A DNA stretch of 64,000 nucleotides from JBGRQA01 sp041725895 (GTDB lineage: Bacteria; Bacteroidota; Bacteroidia; Bacteroidales; Marinifilaceae), in assembly GCA_041725895.1 (NCBI GenBank), contig JBGRQA010000014.1:84439-148438 (forward strand), written 5' to 3'. The notes under the pieces are model-generated. The model saw only the letters and a list, made by a program, of their open reading frames with translations, was not told the DNA's origin and searched no databases. A program made the translations under genes and the position numbers. This document shows positions 26,406 through 35,300 of the stretch, in pieces; position 1 is the stretch's first letter, and each line of letters begins with the position of its first letter.

Positions 26406-26560
26406 TGATTCTACATTTAAGGATTACATCGTGAATATTGTTGGTTTTGAAATTGTGAACAAACCGGCTCTTTCCTCATACCAGACTACTTCCAAGCTTT
26501 CTCTCCACAGGAGGAGGCCCTTCATAATTCCAGACAAACCATCTGGTTATCACTTCATTT

Positions 26561-26594
26561 GGACAAGTCCTGAAAATGGTATCAGGACTTGTCC
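26561..26594. other. strong hairpin between GH3 and GH97 genes
   Basis: Perfect 13-bp stem GGACAAGTCCTGA (26561-26573) / TCAGGACTTGTCC (26582-26594), 8-base loop, 30 bp after the GH3 stop. No T-run follows on the minus strand, so it is more likely an mRNA-processing or stability element inside the operon than a full terminator. Confidence 0.6.
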
Positions 26595-26624
26595 AATCAT
26601 TTATTCCTATTTTTGAGGTGTAAA

Positions 26625-28931
26625 TTATTCTACCCAGTTCACCTTCACGGATTTCACATCACGGGAATTGCCCCCGATCATCAATTCGAACTCACCTGGC
26701 TCCCAATCGTATTTCAGATCGTAATTGTAGAATTTCAGATCCTCAGGGGTAACCTGGAAGGTTACAGTTTTGGTTTCACCCACCTTCAGTGCAATTTTTT
26801 GGAACCCTTTCAGCTCCTTCAGCGGACGGGTAATTGACCCCACCAGGTCACGGATATACAGCTGCACAACCTCTTGCCCATCGCAGCTTCCTGCATTGGT
26901 TACCGGAACGGAAACCGTCAGGGTTTGATTCCCTTTTGGGGTGGTACTGCTAACCTTCACATCTCCGTATTGGAAGGTGGTATAGCTTAATCCATAACCG
27001 AAAGGATAAAGCGGCTCATTGGTCACGTCCAGGTAATTGGAGCGGAACTTCTGGAACCACTGTCCTTCGGGCAGGGGACGTCCCGTATTCTTGCAATTGT
27101 AGTAGATGGGCACCTGGCCAACATTCTGCGGGAAGGTGGCACTCAACTTACCGGAAGGATTCACATCGCCAAACAGCACATCGGCAATGGCATTTCCGGC
27201 TTCGGTTCCCCCAAACCACACATTCAGAATCGCAGGCACATTTTCATCCTCCCATTTCAGGGCCAAAGGTCTACCGGTAAACAGCACCATCACTACGGGC
27301 TTGCCTGTTTTCAGAAGCGCCTTCAACAGCTTCTGCTGGGTTTCTGGCAGGTTGATATCGGAACGGCTGGAGCATTCGCCGCTCATCTCTGCGGATTCCC
27401 CCAACGCGGCCACAACCACATCGGCACGTTTGGCCACCCGAACGGCCTCGCGAATCATCTGTGCCTCGGAACGGGCATCTCGGTAGGTGGGCTTTCCAAA
27501 TACGCTGATACGTGATTCCAGGGCAGGGTCACTCACAAAATTGGCTCCACGGGCCTGCAAGATTTTTACATTCTTCCCAGCCACGTTCTCCATTCCCTTT
27601 CTCAAGGATATTGATTTGCTGAAATCAGCTGCCACACTCCAGGTACCTGGCATGTTCTCCTTGTTGTCGGCCATAGGCCCGATAAGCGCTACGGTGCCCC
27701 CTTTTTTCAAAGGCAAAACGTTCTTCTCGTTCTTCAGCAATACGAAGGATTGAGCGGCAATATCACGGGCAGCTTTCCGGTTTTCAGGAGTTAAGATCTC
27801 GGTCTTGGCCCGTTGCACATCGCAATAGCGGTAGGGGTCATCGAAAAGTCCCAGTTCAAATTTGGCTTTAAGAATCCGGCGACAACCTGCATCAATGTCC
27901 TGTTCTGTGATTTTACCCTCTTCCAGTGATTTCTTCAGGGTGGTCAGGAATCCCTCTCCCACCATATCCATGTCGATACCGGCCTTCAGGGCAAGAGCGG
28001 ACACCTGTTCCAAATCGCCCAAACCATGGTCCGTCATCTCGTTGATGGCTGTATAGTCGGTTACCACAAAACCGTTGAATCCCCACTGGTCACGCAATAC
28101 GTCGGTCATCAGCCACTTGTTGGCGCTGGCGGGAATCCCATCCACCTCATTGAAAGAGGACATCACGGTTCCTACGCCTGCATCAATCGCAGCCTTGTAG
28201 GGTGGGAAATATTCATTGTACATTCTTACCCGGCTCATATCGGTGGTGTTGTAATCCCGTCCGGCCTCAATGGCACCATACAGGGCAAAGTGTTTCACAC
28301 AAGCCATAATGGTATTGTTTTCCAACAGGTCGTCACCCTGGTAGCCGTTCACCATGGCCTTTGCAATTTGAGAGCACAGGTAGGGATCTTCACCACTTCC
28401 CTCAGACATCCGGCCCCAACGCGGATCGCGTGAAATATCCACCATGGGCGAAAAAGTCCAGCAGATACCATCAGCACTAGCTTCCAAAGCGGAAATCCGA
28501 GCCACCTTTTCAACCAGATCCATATCCCAACTACAGGACAATCCCAAAGGAATGGGAAAAACCGTTTGGTAGCCATGAATCACATCCATACCAAAGAGCA
28601 ACGGAATCTTCAGCCGACTCTCCTCCATGGCAATTCGCTGCACTTCCCGAATTTTCGCCGCACTTTTGATATTGAACAATCCACCCACTTTTCCCGCTTT
28701 GATCTTTTCAGCGGTACCAGTGTTGGAAGCCTGTCCGGTGGTAACATCTCCGGCTCCGGGCAGATTCAGCTGGCCCAGTTTCTCCTCCAGTGTCATTAAT
28801 GCCAGAACGGAATCCACCTTCTGCTCGATCCGCGGATCACCGTTCATTCCTTTATCTTTTCCCCCCGTTGTATTGCAGGAATTCATCCCCAGCAATACAA
28901 TCAAAATAAGTCCTAAAAATCTTGTCTTCAT
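26625..28931 (-). CDS. GH3 beta-glucosidase, lipoprotein (PUL enzyme 2)
   Basis: A 768-residue BglX-like enzyme that removes beta-linked glucose from oligosaccharides. The signal has lipobox GMNSC (Cys19). The GH3 N-terminal domain shows MDVIHGYQTVFP near 115, DISRDPRWGRMSEGSGEDPYL near 165, KHFALYGA near 213 and the catalytic nucleophile Asp292 in GFVVTDYTA. The second GH3 domain starts near 395 (LLKNEKNVLPL) and a fibronectin type III-like domain closes the protein (ELKGFQKIALKVGETKTV near 700). It is about 45-50 % similar by eye to the other GH3 of the locus but clearly a separate gene, not a recent duplicate. Confidence 0.93.
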   Translation of the reverse strand: MKTRFLGLILIVLLGMNSCNTTGGKDKGMNGDPRIEQKVDSVLALMTLEEKLGQLNLPGAGDVTTGQASNTGTAEKIKAGKVGGLFNIKSAAKIREVQRIAMEESRLKIPLLFGMDVIHGYQTVFPIPLGLSCSWDMDLVEKVARISALEASADGICWTFSPMVDISRDPRWGRMSEGSGEDPYLCSQIAKAMVNGYQGDDLLENNTIMACVKHFALYGAIEAGRDYNTTDMSRVRMYNEYFPPYKAAIDAGVGTVMSSFNEVDGIPASANKWLMTDVLRDQWGFNGFVVTDYTAINEMTDHGLGDLEQVSALALKAGIDMDMVGEGFLTTLKKSLEEGKITEQDIDAGCRRILKAKFELGLFDDPYRYCDVQRAKTEILTPENRKAARDIAAQSFVLLKNEKNVLPLKKGGTVALIGPMADNKENMPGTWSVAADFSKSISLRKGMENVAGKNVKILQARGANFVSDPALESRISVFGKPTYRDARSEAQMIREAVRVAKRADVVVAALGESAEMSGECSSRSDINLPETQQKLLKALLKTGKPVVMVLFTGRPLALKWEDENVPAILNVWFGGTEAGNAIADVLFGDVNPSGKLSATFPQNVGQVPIYYNCKNTGRPLPEGQWFQKFRSNYLDVTNEPLYPFGYGLSYTTFQYGDVKVSSTTPKGNQTLTVSVPVTNAGSCDGQEVVQLYIRDLVGSITRPLKELKGFQKIALKVGETKTVTFQVTPEDLKFYNYDLKYDWEPGEFELMIGGNSRDVKSVKVNWVE

Positions 28932-29314
28932 TCGTCAATATTTTCAATAAATAACCAATTCACCGTAAAAAAAAATCACAATGATTCTTCTCTGTTTTTG
29001 TTTGTCTCGTAAAGCAAATTGGAATCCTACAGAATCGAAAAAAATCAATATCTACTTCTCTACTTCAAGCCCAAAAAATTAAATTTTGCGGCTACAACAA
29101 TACTACTACACTTTCCTCATCACCCTATGCAACAAACCATTGCAAACCCAACTATTAATTCTATTCGTTTTTCAAATAGTAAGCTATTAGGTCATAAAAT
29201 GGGCACCGGGTAACAGTGTGATTGTAGCGGTCCGCTAGTCCTGCTTACATCCTGCGGGTAATATATCCATCACAAAATGTAACAGGTTACTGAAGGGACT
29301 TTTTGTTCATCAAA
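28932..29314. other. 383-bp gap inside the PUL, no gene seen
   Basis: Between the GH43-like gene and the first GH3 gene. Short open frames here have no ribosome binding site or recognisable content. A small palindrome GTAACAGGTTAC is at 29279-29290. A separate promoter for GH3-GH97 could lie here, but I see no convincing TTTG/TAnnTTTG pair. Confidence 0.4.
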
Positions 29315-31126
29315 CTAATCGAGCTTAATTGCCTTTGTTTTTCGAGAAATACCATTTTCGTTAAACGCCTCGATTGAGAAGTAATATGGGGTGTCACGAT
29401 CCAGACAGCGCATGAAATGTTCATTGACATCATACACCAGCCACGACTGGTACAATTTATCCGGAGCAATCCCCCATCGAATGTTATAGCCTTGCGCACC
29501 TTTCACCGGCTTCCAGGAAAAAGATGCATCTCTACGATCGTCTTCACGTTTTACAACAAATCCCCTAACCATAGCCGGTTTTTTACCAAGGCCTTTACCA
29601 AACACCCTGATTTCTGACAAAGCGAGATTTTCACCTGGCACTTTCACGTTTTTATAACGGATAAACCTTCCTTCAACAGGTTGTTTGAGTACAATGTATG
29701 CATTAGGGGCATCCTTATAACTGTTCCTCCTGTTTACAATGGTTTGCCAATTTTCACCATCATTTGACACCTCAATAGAAAAACGATGTCGCAATCCTTC
29801 GGTACGTGTATATATGCCCGACTCGTGATCGTGATAATTCAATTGAATGGCATAAATTTTTCCAGGATTACGCATTTCTATTTTCACCCATTGCTGATCA
29901 TTGTTGGCATCTGCCACCCAAAATGATTTTGGACTTTCATCCGTTAACACTTCTGACACAATCTCACCCTCACCATTCTTTCTAAGTGGCATTTCAGTAA
30001 TGTCATAATCTCCATCATCTGCCGTACTTTTTTTGATTTGCATTTTGGATGATGACACGGTTGTTTTTCCTTTGTATGAAAGCAACATCCAACCACAATG
30101 CTGACCTGCCTTCGTTGGATGGTTAGGTCCAAACCGTGGGTAATCGCCATAATGGGTATCGGAATACATCAGGCCATCCTCATCAAAATAGGTAGGAAAC
30201 ATACACAAACGACGTTCCCAATGAGAATTAGAGGCTAGTGCCATCGTTGCAAAATGCCAGTATTGATCATCTGTTGCTTTTACCGTAATACCATGTCCGG
30301 CTCCGTTGGTAAAACCTCCCGGCTTAAAACACATTGGATTGCTTTTCATATATTCAAAGGGCCCTGTAGGTGTTTCGCCTACATAAACACCATCGGCATA
30401 TACATTAAACTGAGTACCAGGAGCAGCATATTGCAAATAATATTTTCCATTATGCTTGGTCATCGAAGCACCCTCCATATATCCTTCTTTCAGTGTTGGG
30501 TGATAATTGTTCTCTCCAAAACGTTCCCATCCATGCTCTTCCTCAATTAAATTGATCAGTTCCTTTTTATCTCCTACCTCAAGCATTCGATCATCCTTAT
30601 TTAATTCCTTTACCCGGATAGGATGTATGTTAGATGAGCCCCAATACAAGTAAGTTCTTCCATCATCATCAATAAAAAGTTCTGAATCCTGAATTCCATT
30701 CGTGATAGAAGCTGTAGGAGTCCATTTGCCTGATTTAGGATTATCCGTATATAGAATACTACCATATCCTGCCGGATCACCTGCAAAATAGAGTACCGAA
30801 TCTTTATAATTGAAGGCAGTTGGAGCATTACATCCTTCAAAGAACCACTGAGCAGGCTTTATGAAATCCCAATTTACAAGATCGGTAGAGTGCCAATAAC
30901 CAAAGGAACGCGTAACAAACATATAATATTCACCTCTGAATTCAACCACGGCCGGATCAGCGCCTGAACGGTATGAAATATTACGGCTTGAATTGTAAAC
31001 CATATAGGTGTAGTCGATGTCTATAGGATTACAGTAAGTATTTGTCTGCGCTGAGGCACAAGAAAGGGAGAAAACAACTCCCCCTATTGCTAACACCAGC
31101 GAAGTAAGCAAGTTTCTTAACTTCAT
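29315..31126 (-). CDS. GH43-like glycosidase with F5/8C and fibronectin III domains
   Basis: A 603-residue secreted protein. ATG 31126 begins a clear signal peptide ending CASAQ; an upstream TTG is not needed. A five-bladed propeller catalytic domain (about 30-350) shows the clan-F triad Asp57 (SGADPAVV), Asp147 (IQDSEL) and Glu218 (YMEGAS). A galactose-binding-like F5/8 type C domain (about 390-515; VKIEMRNPGKIYAIQLNYHDH) and a fibronectin III domain (about 520-600) follow. GH43 enzymes act on arabinose, xylose or galactose linkages; the sugar here is not readable. It lies between the two GH3 genes, 90 bp after the second GH3 stop. A GH43-type enzyme is unexpected in a pure beta-1,2-glucan locus. 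Confidence 0.8.
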   Translation of the reverse strand: MKLRNLLTSLVLAIGGVVFSLSCASAQTNTYCNPIDIDYTYMVYNSSRNISYRSGADPAVVEFRGEYYMFVTRSFGYWHSTDLVNWDFIKPAQWFFEGCNAPTAFNYKDSVLYFAGDPAGYGSILYTDNPKSGKWTPTASITNGIQDSELFIDDDGRTYLYWGSSNIHPIRVKELNKDDRMLEVGDKKELINLIEEEHGWERFGENNYHPTLKEGYMEGASMTKHNGKYYLQYAAPGTQFNVYADGVYVGETPTGPFEYMKSNPMCFKPGGFTNGAGHGITVKATDDQYWHFATMALASNSHWERRLCMFPTYFDEDGLMYSDTHYGDYPRFGPNHPTKAGQHCGWMLLSYKGKTTVSSSKMQIKKSTADDGDYDITEMPLRKNGEGEIVSEVLTDESPKSFWVADANNDQQWVKIEMRNPGKIYAIQLNYHDHESGIYTRTEGLRHRFSIEVSNDGENWQTIVNRRNSYKDAPNAYIVLKQPVEGRFIRYKNVKVPGENLALSEIRVFGKGLGKKPAMVRGFVVKREDDRRDASFSWKPVKGAQGYNIRWGIAPDKLYQSWLVYDVNEHFMRCLDRDTPYYFSIEAFNENGISRKTKAIKLD

Positions 31127-31166
31127 AACATAAAACCAGTTAGATTTCAACAATAAAATGATACAA

Positions 31167-31198
31167 CATAGGCCTCCGAACTATGCCGAAGGCCTATG
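31167..31198 (-). other. hairpin between GH3 and GH43-like genes
   Basis: Perfect 9-bp stem CATAGGCCT (31167-31175) / AGGCCTATG (31190-31198), 14-base loop, 18 bp after the GH3 stop. The minus strand continues TTGTATCATTTTATTG, only weakly T-rich. Possible partial terminator. Confidence 0.55.
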
Positions 31199-31216
31199 CA
31201 AAACCTTGGTGGGATA

Positions 31217-33430
31217 TTAGTTTAATCGGAATTTACTCTCTTTCACATCCACACTGCTTCCGCCGATGAATACCTTGAAATCACCAGGTTCAGCAACGTA
31301 CTGCAAATCGGCATTGTGGAACGAAAGCAGCGATTGGTCAATGGTAAAGCTGATCTCCACCGACTCTCCCGCAGGGATCATTACCTTTTGGAAGCCTTTC
31401 AGCTCTTTTACCGGACGGCTCACGGAAGCCACCAGATCGCGGATGTACATCTGTACAATCTCTACTCCATCCACCTTACCGGTATTTTTTACGGTAACAG
31501 TAGCTACGATCTGCCCGTCAGCATTCATGGTCTCGCCACTCAACCGGATGGCTGAATACTCAAAGTTGGTATAGCTCAAACCATAACCGAAAGGATACAT
31601 CGGCGTATTGGGACAATCGGTATATTTGGATGTAAAGCGCTCTTTTGAAATGGGTCTTCCGGTATTCAAATAGTTGTAGTAAACAGGGATTTGCCCCATA
31701 TTTCTAGGAAAACTCATGGTCAATTTCCCAGAAGGATTGTAATCACCAGAAACCACATCGGCAATGGCAGGACCGGCCATGCTACCCAAATGCCAAACCT
31801 CCAGAATGCCATCAAAATACTTCTCCTCCTCCGATAGGATGACCGGACGTCCGTTGTGCAACAACAGCACCATGGGTTTCCCCAGTCTGGCGATTTCACG
31901 GATCAGCTCCCGCTGGATCGATGCCAAACGGATATCGGTTTTACTGGCCGCTTCACCGCTTTCGAACTCCTGCTCGCCCATACACATCACCACAACATCC
32001 GATACTTTAGCTGCTGCCCGGGCCTTGGCAAAGCCACTTCTGTCCTGGCCAACGTAATCGCATCCTTTTGCGATACGAATTTTAGCCTTAGGGAATTCTT
32101 TCAGAAAGGCCTGATCAATTGGCGTAACGGTTTCCTCACGTCCTCCGGTATGCCATGCGCCCAGCTGGTTTCGCTTGTTGCTGGCCATGGGGCCAATCAG
32201 TGCAATGGAAGGGGTCTTTTTAGAAAGGGGCAGAATGTTCTTCTCATTCTTCAACAGAACAATGGAACTTTTCGCCACTTTCCTGCTTCTTTCGAAGAAC
32301 TCCGGCTTCTTCAGCCAACGTTTCGCACGGTCCTTACTGCAATACTTAAAAGGATCCTCAAACAGTCCCTTCTTGTATTTCATCTCCAGCACCCGGCGGC
32401 AGGCGGTATTCACCGTTTCCTCGCTCACCACGCCTTTTTTCACATTCTCAAGCATGTGATTCATGAAAAAACCCGATTGCATATCCATATCCACACCGGC
32501 ATTAATGGACTGGGCAGCCGCATCGGCAGAATCGGCAACCGTTCCGTGGTGCATCAGCTCCATTACCCCGGTATAGTCGGTCACTACCATGCCCTTGAAA
32601 TTCCATTCGTCGCGCAGCAGATCGGTTAGCAACCATTTATTGGCTGTGGCAGGCACGCCATTGATGTCGTTGAAGGAGGCCATAATAGTTTGACAGCCTG
32701 CATCAATGGCCGCTTTGTAAGGAGGCAGATAGAACTCTCTCAGATGTCTTTCACTCATATCCACCGAGTTGTAATCCCGACCGGCAACAGGGGCACCGTA
32801 AGCGGCAAAGTGTTTCACACAAGCCAGCAGCTTAGTGGTGTCACTCACATCATCGCCCTGAATCCCTTTCACCTGTGCTTTTGCGATCTGTGCCCCCAGA
32901 AAGGCATCTTCTCCGGCCCCTTCGGCCACTCGCCCCCAGCGGGGATCACGGCTGATATCTACCATGGGAGCAAAGGTCCAGTGCAAACCATCAGCAGCCG
33001 CTTCCTGCGCCATGGTACTGGTAGCCAGCTCCACCAGGTCCATATCCCAGGAACAGGACATGGCCAAGGGGGTGGGGAAAGTGGTTCGGTATCCGTGAAT
33101 TACGTCGTAACCAAAAAGCAGGGGAATTCCCAAACGGGAATTCTCCACCACCTCCTTTTGCAGGCGGTACAGGAAATCAGCGGTCAGCGCATTAAAAACA
33201 CCTCCCACACGGCCCTGTTTGGCATCGTTTACGAAATCATTATCGGGAACCGGTCCGGTCACATCCCACCAACTGGAAAACAATACGGTTTGACCCACTT
33301 TCTCCTCCAGGGTCATCTTCGACATCAAATCGTCGATGAACACATTCATCTCCTTCTCTTCCCGGGATACTTTTTCCTGTGTACAGGACATCAATCCCAA
33401 AAGAAGCAGGAACAATATACAGTTTCTCAT
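31217..33430 (-). CDS. GH3 beta-glucosidase next to GH144, lipoprotein (PUL enzyme)
   Basis: A 737-residue GH3 enzyme with lipobox LMSC (Cys16). Motifs: YDVIHGYRTTFP near 108, DISRDPRWGRVAEGAGEDAF near 158, KHFAAYGAPVAGRDY near 206, nucleophile Asp285 in GMVVTDYTG, a second GH3 domain from about 375, and a C-terminal fibronectin III-like domain. It lies directly downstream of the GH144 gene. In Bacteroides thetaiotaomicron, as I recall, BT_3566 (GH144) and BT_3567 (GH3) form such a pair and the GH3 degrades sophoro-oligosaccharides. This gene is therefore the best candidate for the beta-1,2-glucosidase of the locus. Confidence 0.93.
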   Translation of the reverse strand: MRNCILFLLLLGLMSCTQEKVSREEKEMNVFIDDLMSKMTLEEKVGQTVLFSSWWDVTGPVPDNDFVNDAKQGRVGGVFNALTADFLYRLQKEVVENSRLGIPLLFGYDVIHGYRTTFPTPLAMSCSWDMDLVELATSTMAQEAAADGLHWTFAPMVDISRDPRWGRVAEGAGEDAFLGAQIAKAQVKGIQGDDVSDTTKLLACVKHFAAYGAPVAGRDYNSVDMSERHLREFYLPPYKAAIDAGCQTIMASFNDINGVPATANKWLLTDLLRDEWNFKGMVVTDYTGVMELMHHGTVADSADAAAQSINAGVDMDMQSGFFMNHMLENVKKGVVSEETVNTACRRVLEMKYKKGLFEDPFKYCSKDRAKRWLKKPEFFERSRKVAKSSIVLLKNEKNILPLSKKTPSIALIGPMASNKRNQLGAWHTGGREETVTPIDQAFLKEFPKAKIRIAKGCDYVGQDRSGFAKARAAAKVSDVVVMCMGEQEFESGEAASKTDIRLASIQRELIREIARLGKPMVLLLHNGRPVILSEEEKYFDGILEVWHLGSMAGPAIADVVSGDYNPSGKLTMSFPRNMGQIPVYYNYLNTGRPISKERFTSKYTDCPNTPMYPFGYGLSYTNFEYSAIRLSGETMNADGQIVATVTVKNTGKVDGVEIVQMYIRDLVASVSRPVKELKGFQKVMIPAGESVEISFTIDQSLLSFHNADLQYVAEPGDFKVFIGGSSVDVKESKFRLN

Positions 33431-33502
33431 AGTATCGTATTTTTTAGGGTTGTCCTACCCCAACTTCACATTAGTACTCCATTATTTGAGTTCGAGCTGA
33501 AA

Positions 33503-33535
33503 AAGTATCAAGAAGCAAGACACAAGTATCAAGAA
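33503..33535. repeat. short direct repeat in the GH144-GH3 gap
   Basis: AAGTATCAAGAA occurs twice, at 33503-33514 and 33524-33535, 21 bp apart, in the 201-bp gap between the GH144 stop and the GH3 start. No other structure is seen. Confidence 0.5.
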
Positions 33536-33631
33536 AAGGTCAAGATTTTACCTAGCTCCTTACAGCATTATTCTTGTTACTTGCAAATTCAAATTTTACA
33601 TTCTCCATAGTTCGAACTCCAATTCTTTTAA

Positions 33632-35005
33632 TTATTGGTTCTGTGTGAACCCTAACTTTTTCAGACCTTCCTGCACCTCGGGGCAACTCATGAAAAGCTT
33701 CCACAGCAAACCGGTACGATGGTTCTCGATCATTGGAGCGATGGTACACTGGTCAATGGCCAGGTAATGGTTCGAATACCAATTCTTATGAACCGAAAAG
33801 GCATCGTAAAACCCGTACTCGCCCCACAGACGATCTCCCTGCTGGTAATAAAAATGCTTCAATGCACGCATGGATTTCTCCGGCGTATAGGGGAAACTTG
33901 AAAGAGCAGCCGTTGGAGTAATTACGCCGCGGTCATCCGCTGGAGAGTGAGCCGCATAACCATTGATGGAATAGCTGGCCGTTAATCCCCAGCAGTTTAT
34001 GCCATAGCCCTTATAGCCTTTGGGATTGGATACACAGTGAGAGTAGTTAGCCAGGGTATGATTCTTCACCACGTTCCAGTAATCAGCATACTGATCTTTC
34101 AAACCTTGGGGATTTAACCCGATATAGGAGTAGTGCGCCCAAAACAGGGGACCGCCGCCTTCGCCGGAATTGTGTTTCAACTCCAGTGGAAAACCAAACG
34201 GTGCATCACTGGATACAATTGCACCACCACGTGCCCAACCATTGTGGTAAGCCGATGCAGGGATGGGATGCGTAGGCGATGAAGCCGCCAGAATATAGGT
34301 GATCAGGCACTCGTTGTACCCCTCCAGGGCAAAGTTCATTTCCCATCCGCAATTGGGCGACCAGTGCCAATACAGTACATCTTTTCCGTTCATGTACCAG
34401 GCCCAGTCCATTCCCTGCCACAAAGCATCAATTCTTTGAGCAAGTTCCTTCTCCCGCTCATTTCCATTGGCGAAATATTGGCGAGCACAAAGCAGCCCCT
34501 GCATCAGGAAAGAGCTCTCCACCAAGTCTCCCCCATCATCCTTGGGACTGAACGGACGGGTTGTTCCATCCTCCCCGTTCATCCAGTGGGGCCAAACCCC
34601 GTGGTGTTTTTCCGCTTTCTCCAGAAATTCCACAATTCGGTAGAAACGATCCACCCCTTCCTCACGGGTAACAAAGTTGCGTTCCATCCCAACAATCAGG
34701 CCCATAATGCCAAAGCCGGACCCGCCGGTGGTAACCACTCGTCTGTCGTTTTGTGGATAGTTATTATCCGGATGAATTCTTTCGCAAGCCAGGCCGGAAT
34801 TGGGTTCCGCCCCCTCCCACATGTAGTTAAAGTGCTGCTTCTGAATAAAATCCAGAAATTCATCATCAGAATCGAATTCCAGCGGCCGGTTGCCCGTTTG
34901 ACCGCCCTGCTCCTTGCTATCTTCAGAAACAGAATTCTCCTCCGCTTGAGCACAACTCAATAAACCGCCCAATGCGATTAGTATGCTGAACAAATATTTT
35001 TTCAT
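33632..35005 (-). CDS. GH144 family glucanase (beta-1,2-glucan-active), lipoprotein
   Basis: A 457-residue (alpha/alpha)6-barrel enzyme of the 'glycoamylase' Pfam group, now GH144. The signal has lipobox LLSC (Cys18) followed by an acidic, flexible linker. Family features: FIQKQHFNYMWEGAEPNSGLACER near 54-77, TGGSGFGIMGLIVGMERNFVTR near 92-113, HHGVWPHWMNG near 134-144, GGDLVESSFLMQGLL near 158-172, YNECLITYILAASSP near 232-246, and ITPTAALSSFPYTPE near 370. Characterised GH144 members cleave beta-1,2-glucan, either endo (Cpin_6279) or releasing sophorose from the non-reducing end (BT_3566). As the first enzyme gene after SusD it probably acts on polymer or long oligomers at the surface or in the periplasm. 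Confidence 0.87.
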   Translation of the reverse strand: MKKYLFSILIALGGLLSCAQAEENSVSEDSKEQGGQTGNRPLEFDSDDEFLDFIQKQHFNYMWEGAEPNSGLACERIHPDNNYPQNDRRVVTTGGSGFGIMGLIVGMERNFVTREEGVDRFYRIVEFLEKAEKHHGVWPHWMNGEDGTTRPFSPKDDGGDLVESSFLMQGLLCARQYFANGNEREKELAQRIDALWQGMDWAWYMNGKDVLYWHWSPNCGWEMNFALEGYNECLITYILAASSPTHPIPASAYHNGWARGGAIVSSDAPFGFPLELKHNSGEGGGPLFWAHYSYIGLNPQGLKDQYADYWNVVKNHTLANYSHCVSNPKGYKGYGINCWGLTASYSINGYAAHSPADDRGVITPTAALSSFPYTPEKSMRALKHFYYQQGDRLWGEYGFYDAFSVHKNWYSNHYLAIDQCTIAPMIENHRTGLLWKLFMSCPEVQEGLKKLGFTQNQ

Positions 35006-35245
35006 GGTTGTTAAAATAAAAAGGTTCTAATTGGATAAGAACGGGTATCGTAAACTGGAATATTTTACTTCTAAGAAATATCACAGTAAGACTATAAACT
35101 CTTTTTTCTTGCAAAGTCCGCAAAACAGGCAAAGAACTATTCTTTTGCTGCCTGAAGTGAAAGATGATTATCCTGAATTTTCATCAAGATCTTGTTATTC
35201 TTATCTGAATACAGTCCAAATCTACCCACTAAAATCATACAGAGC

Positions 35246-35289
35246 CAAAAAAACGGCAATCCTCCCCCATGGGAAGAGGAATTGCCGTT
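35246..35289 (-). terminator. terminator between susD-like and GH144 genes
   Basis: AACGGCAAT-CCTC (35252-35264) pairs with GAGG-A-ATTGCCGTT (35276-35289); the minus strand continues with seven T. It lies 12 bp after the SusD stop. In this position it should lower expression of the hydrolase genes relative to susC/susD. Confidence 0.8.
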
Positions 35290-35300
35290 ACAGAATCAAA

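Noticed and set aside
31856..33610. Two long plus-strand open frames (257 and 306 codons) opposite the GH3 gene
   Set aside because: They lie entirely antisense to a GH3 gene with all its motifs; codon bias of the real gene keeps the opposite frame open. Their translations show no family pattern.
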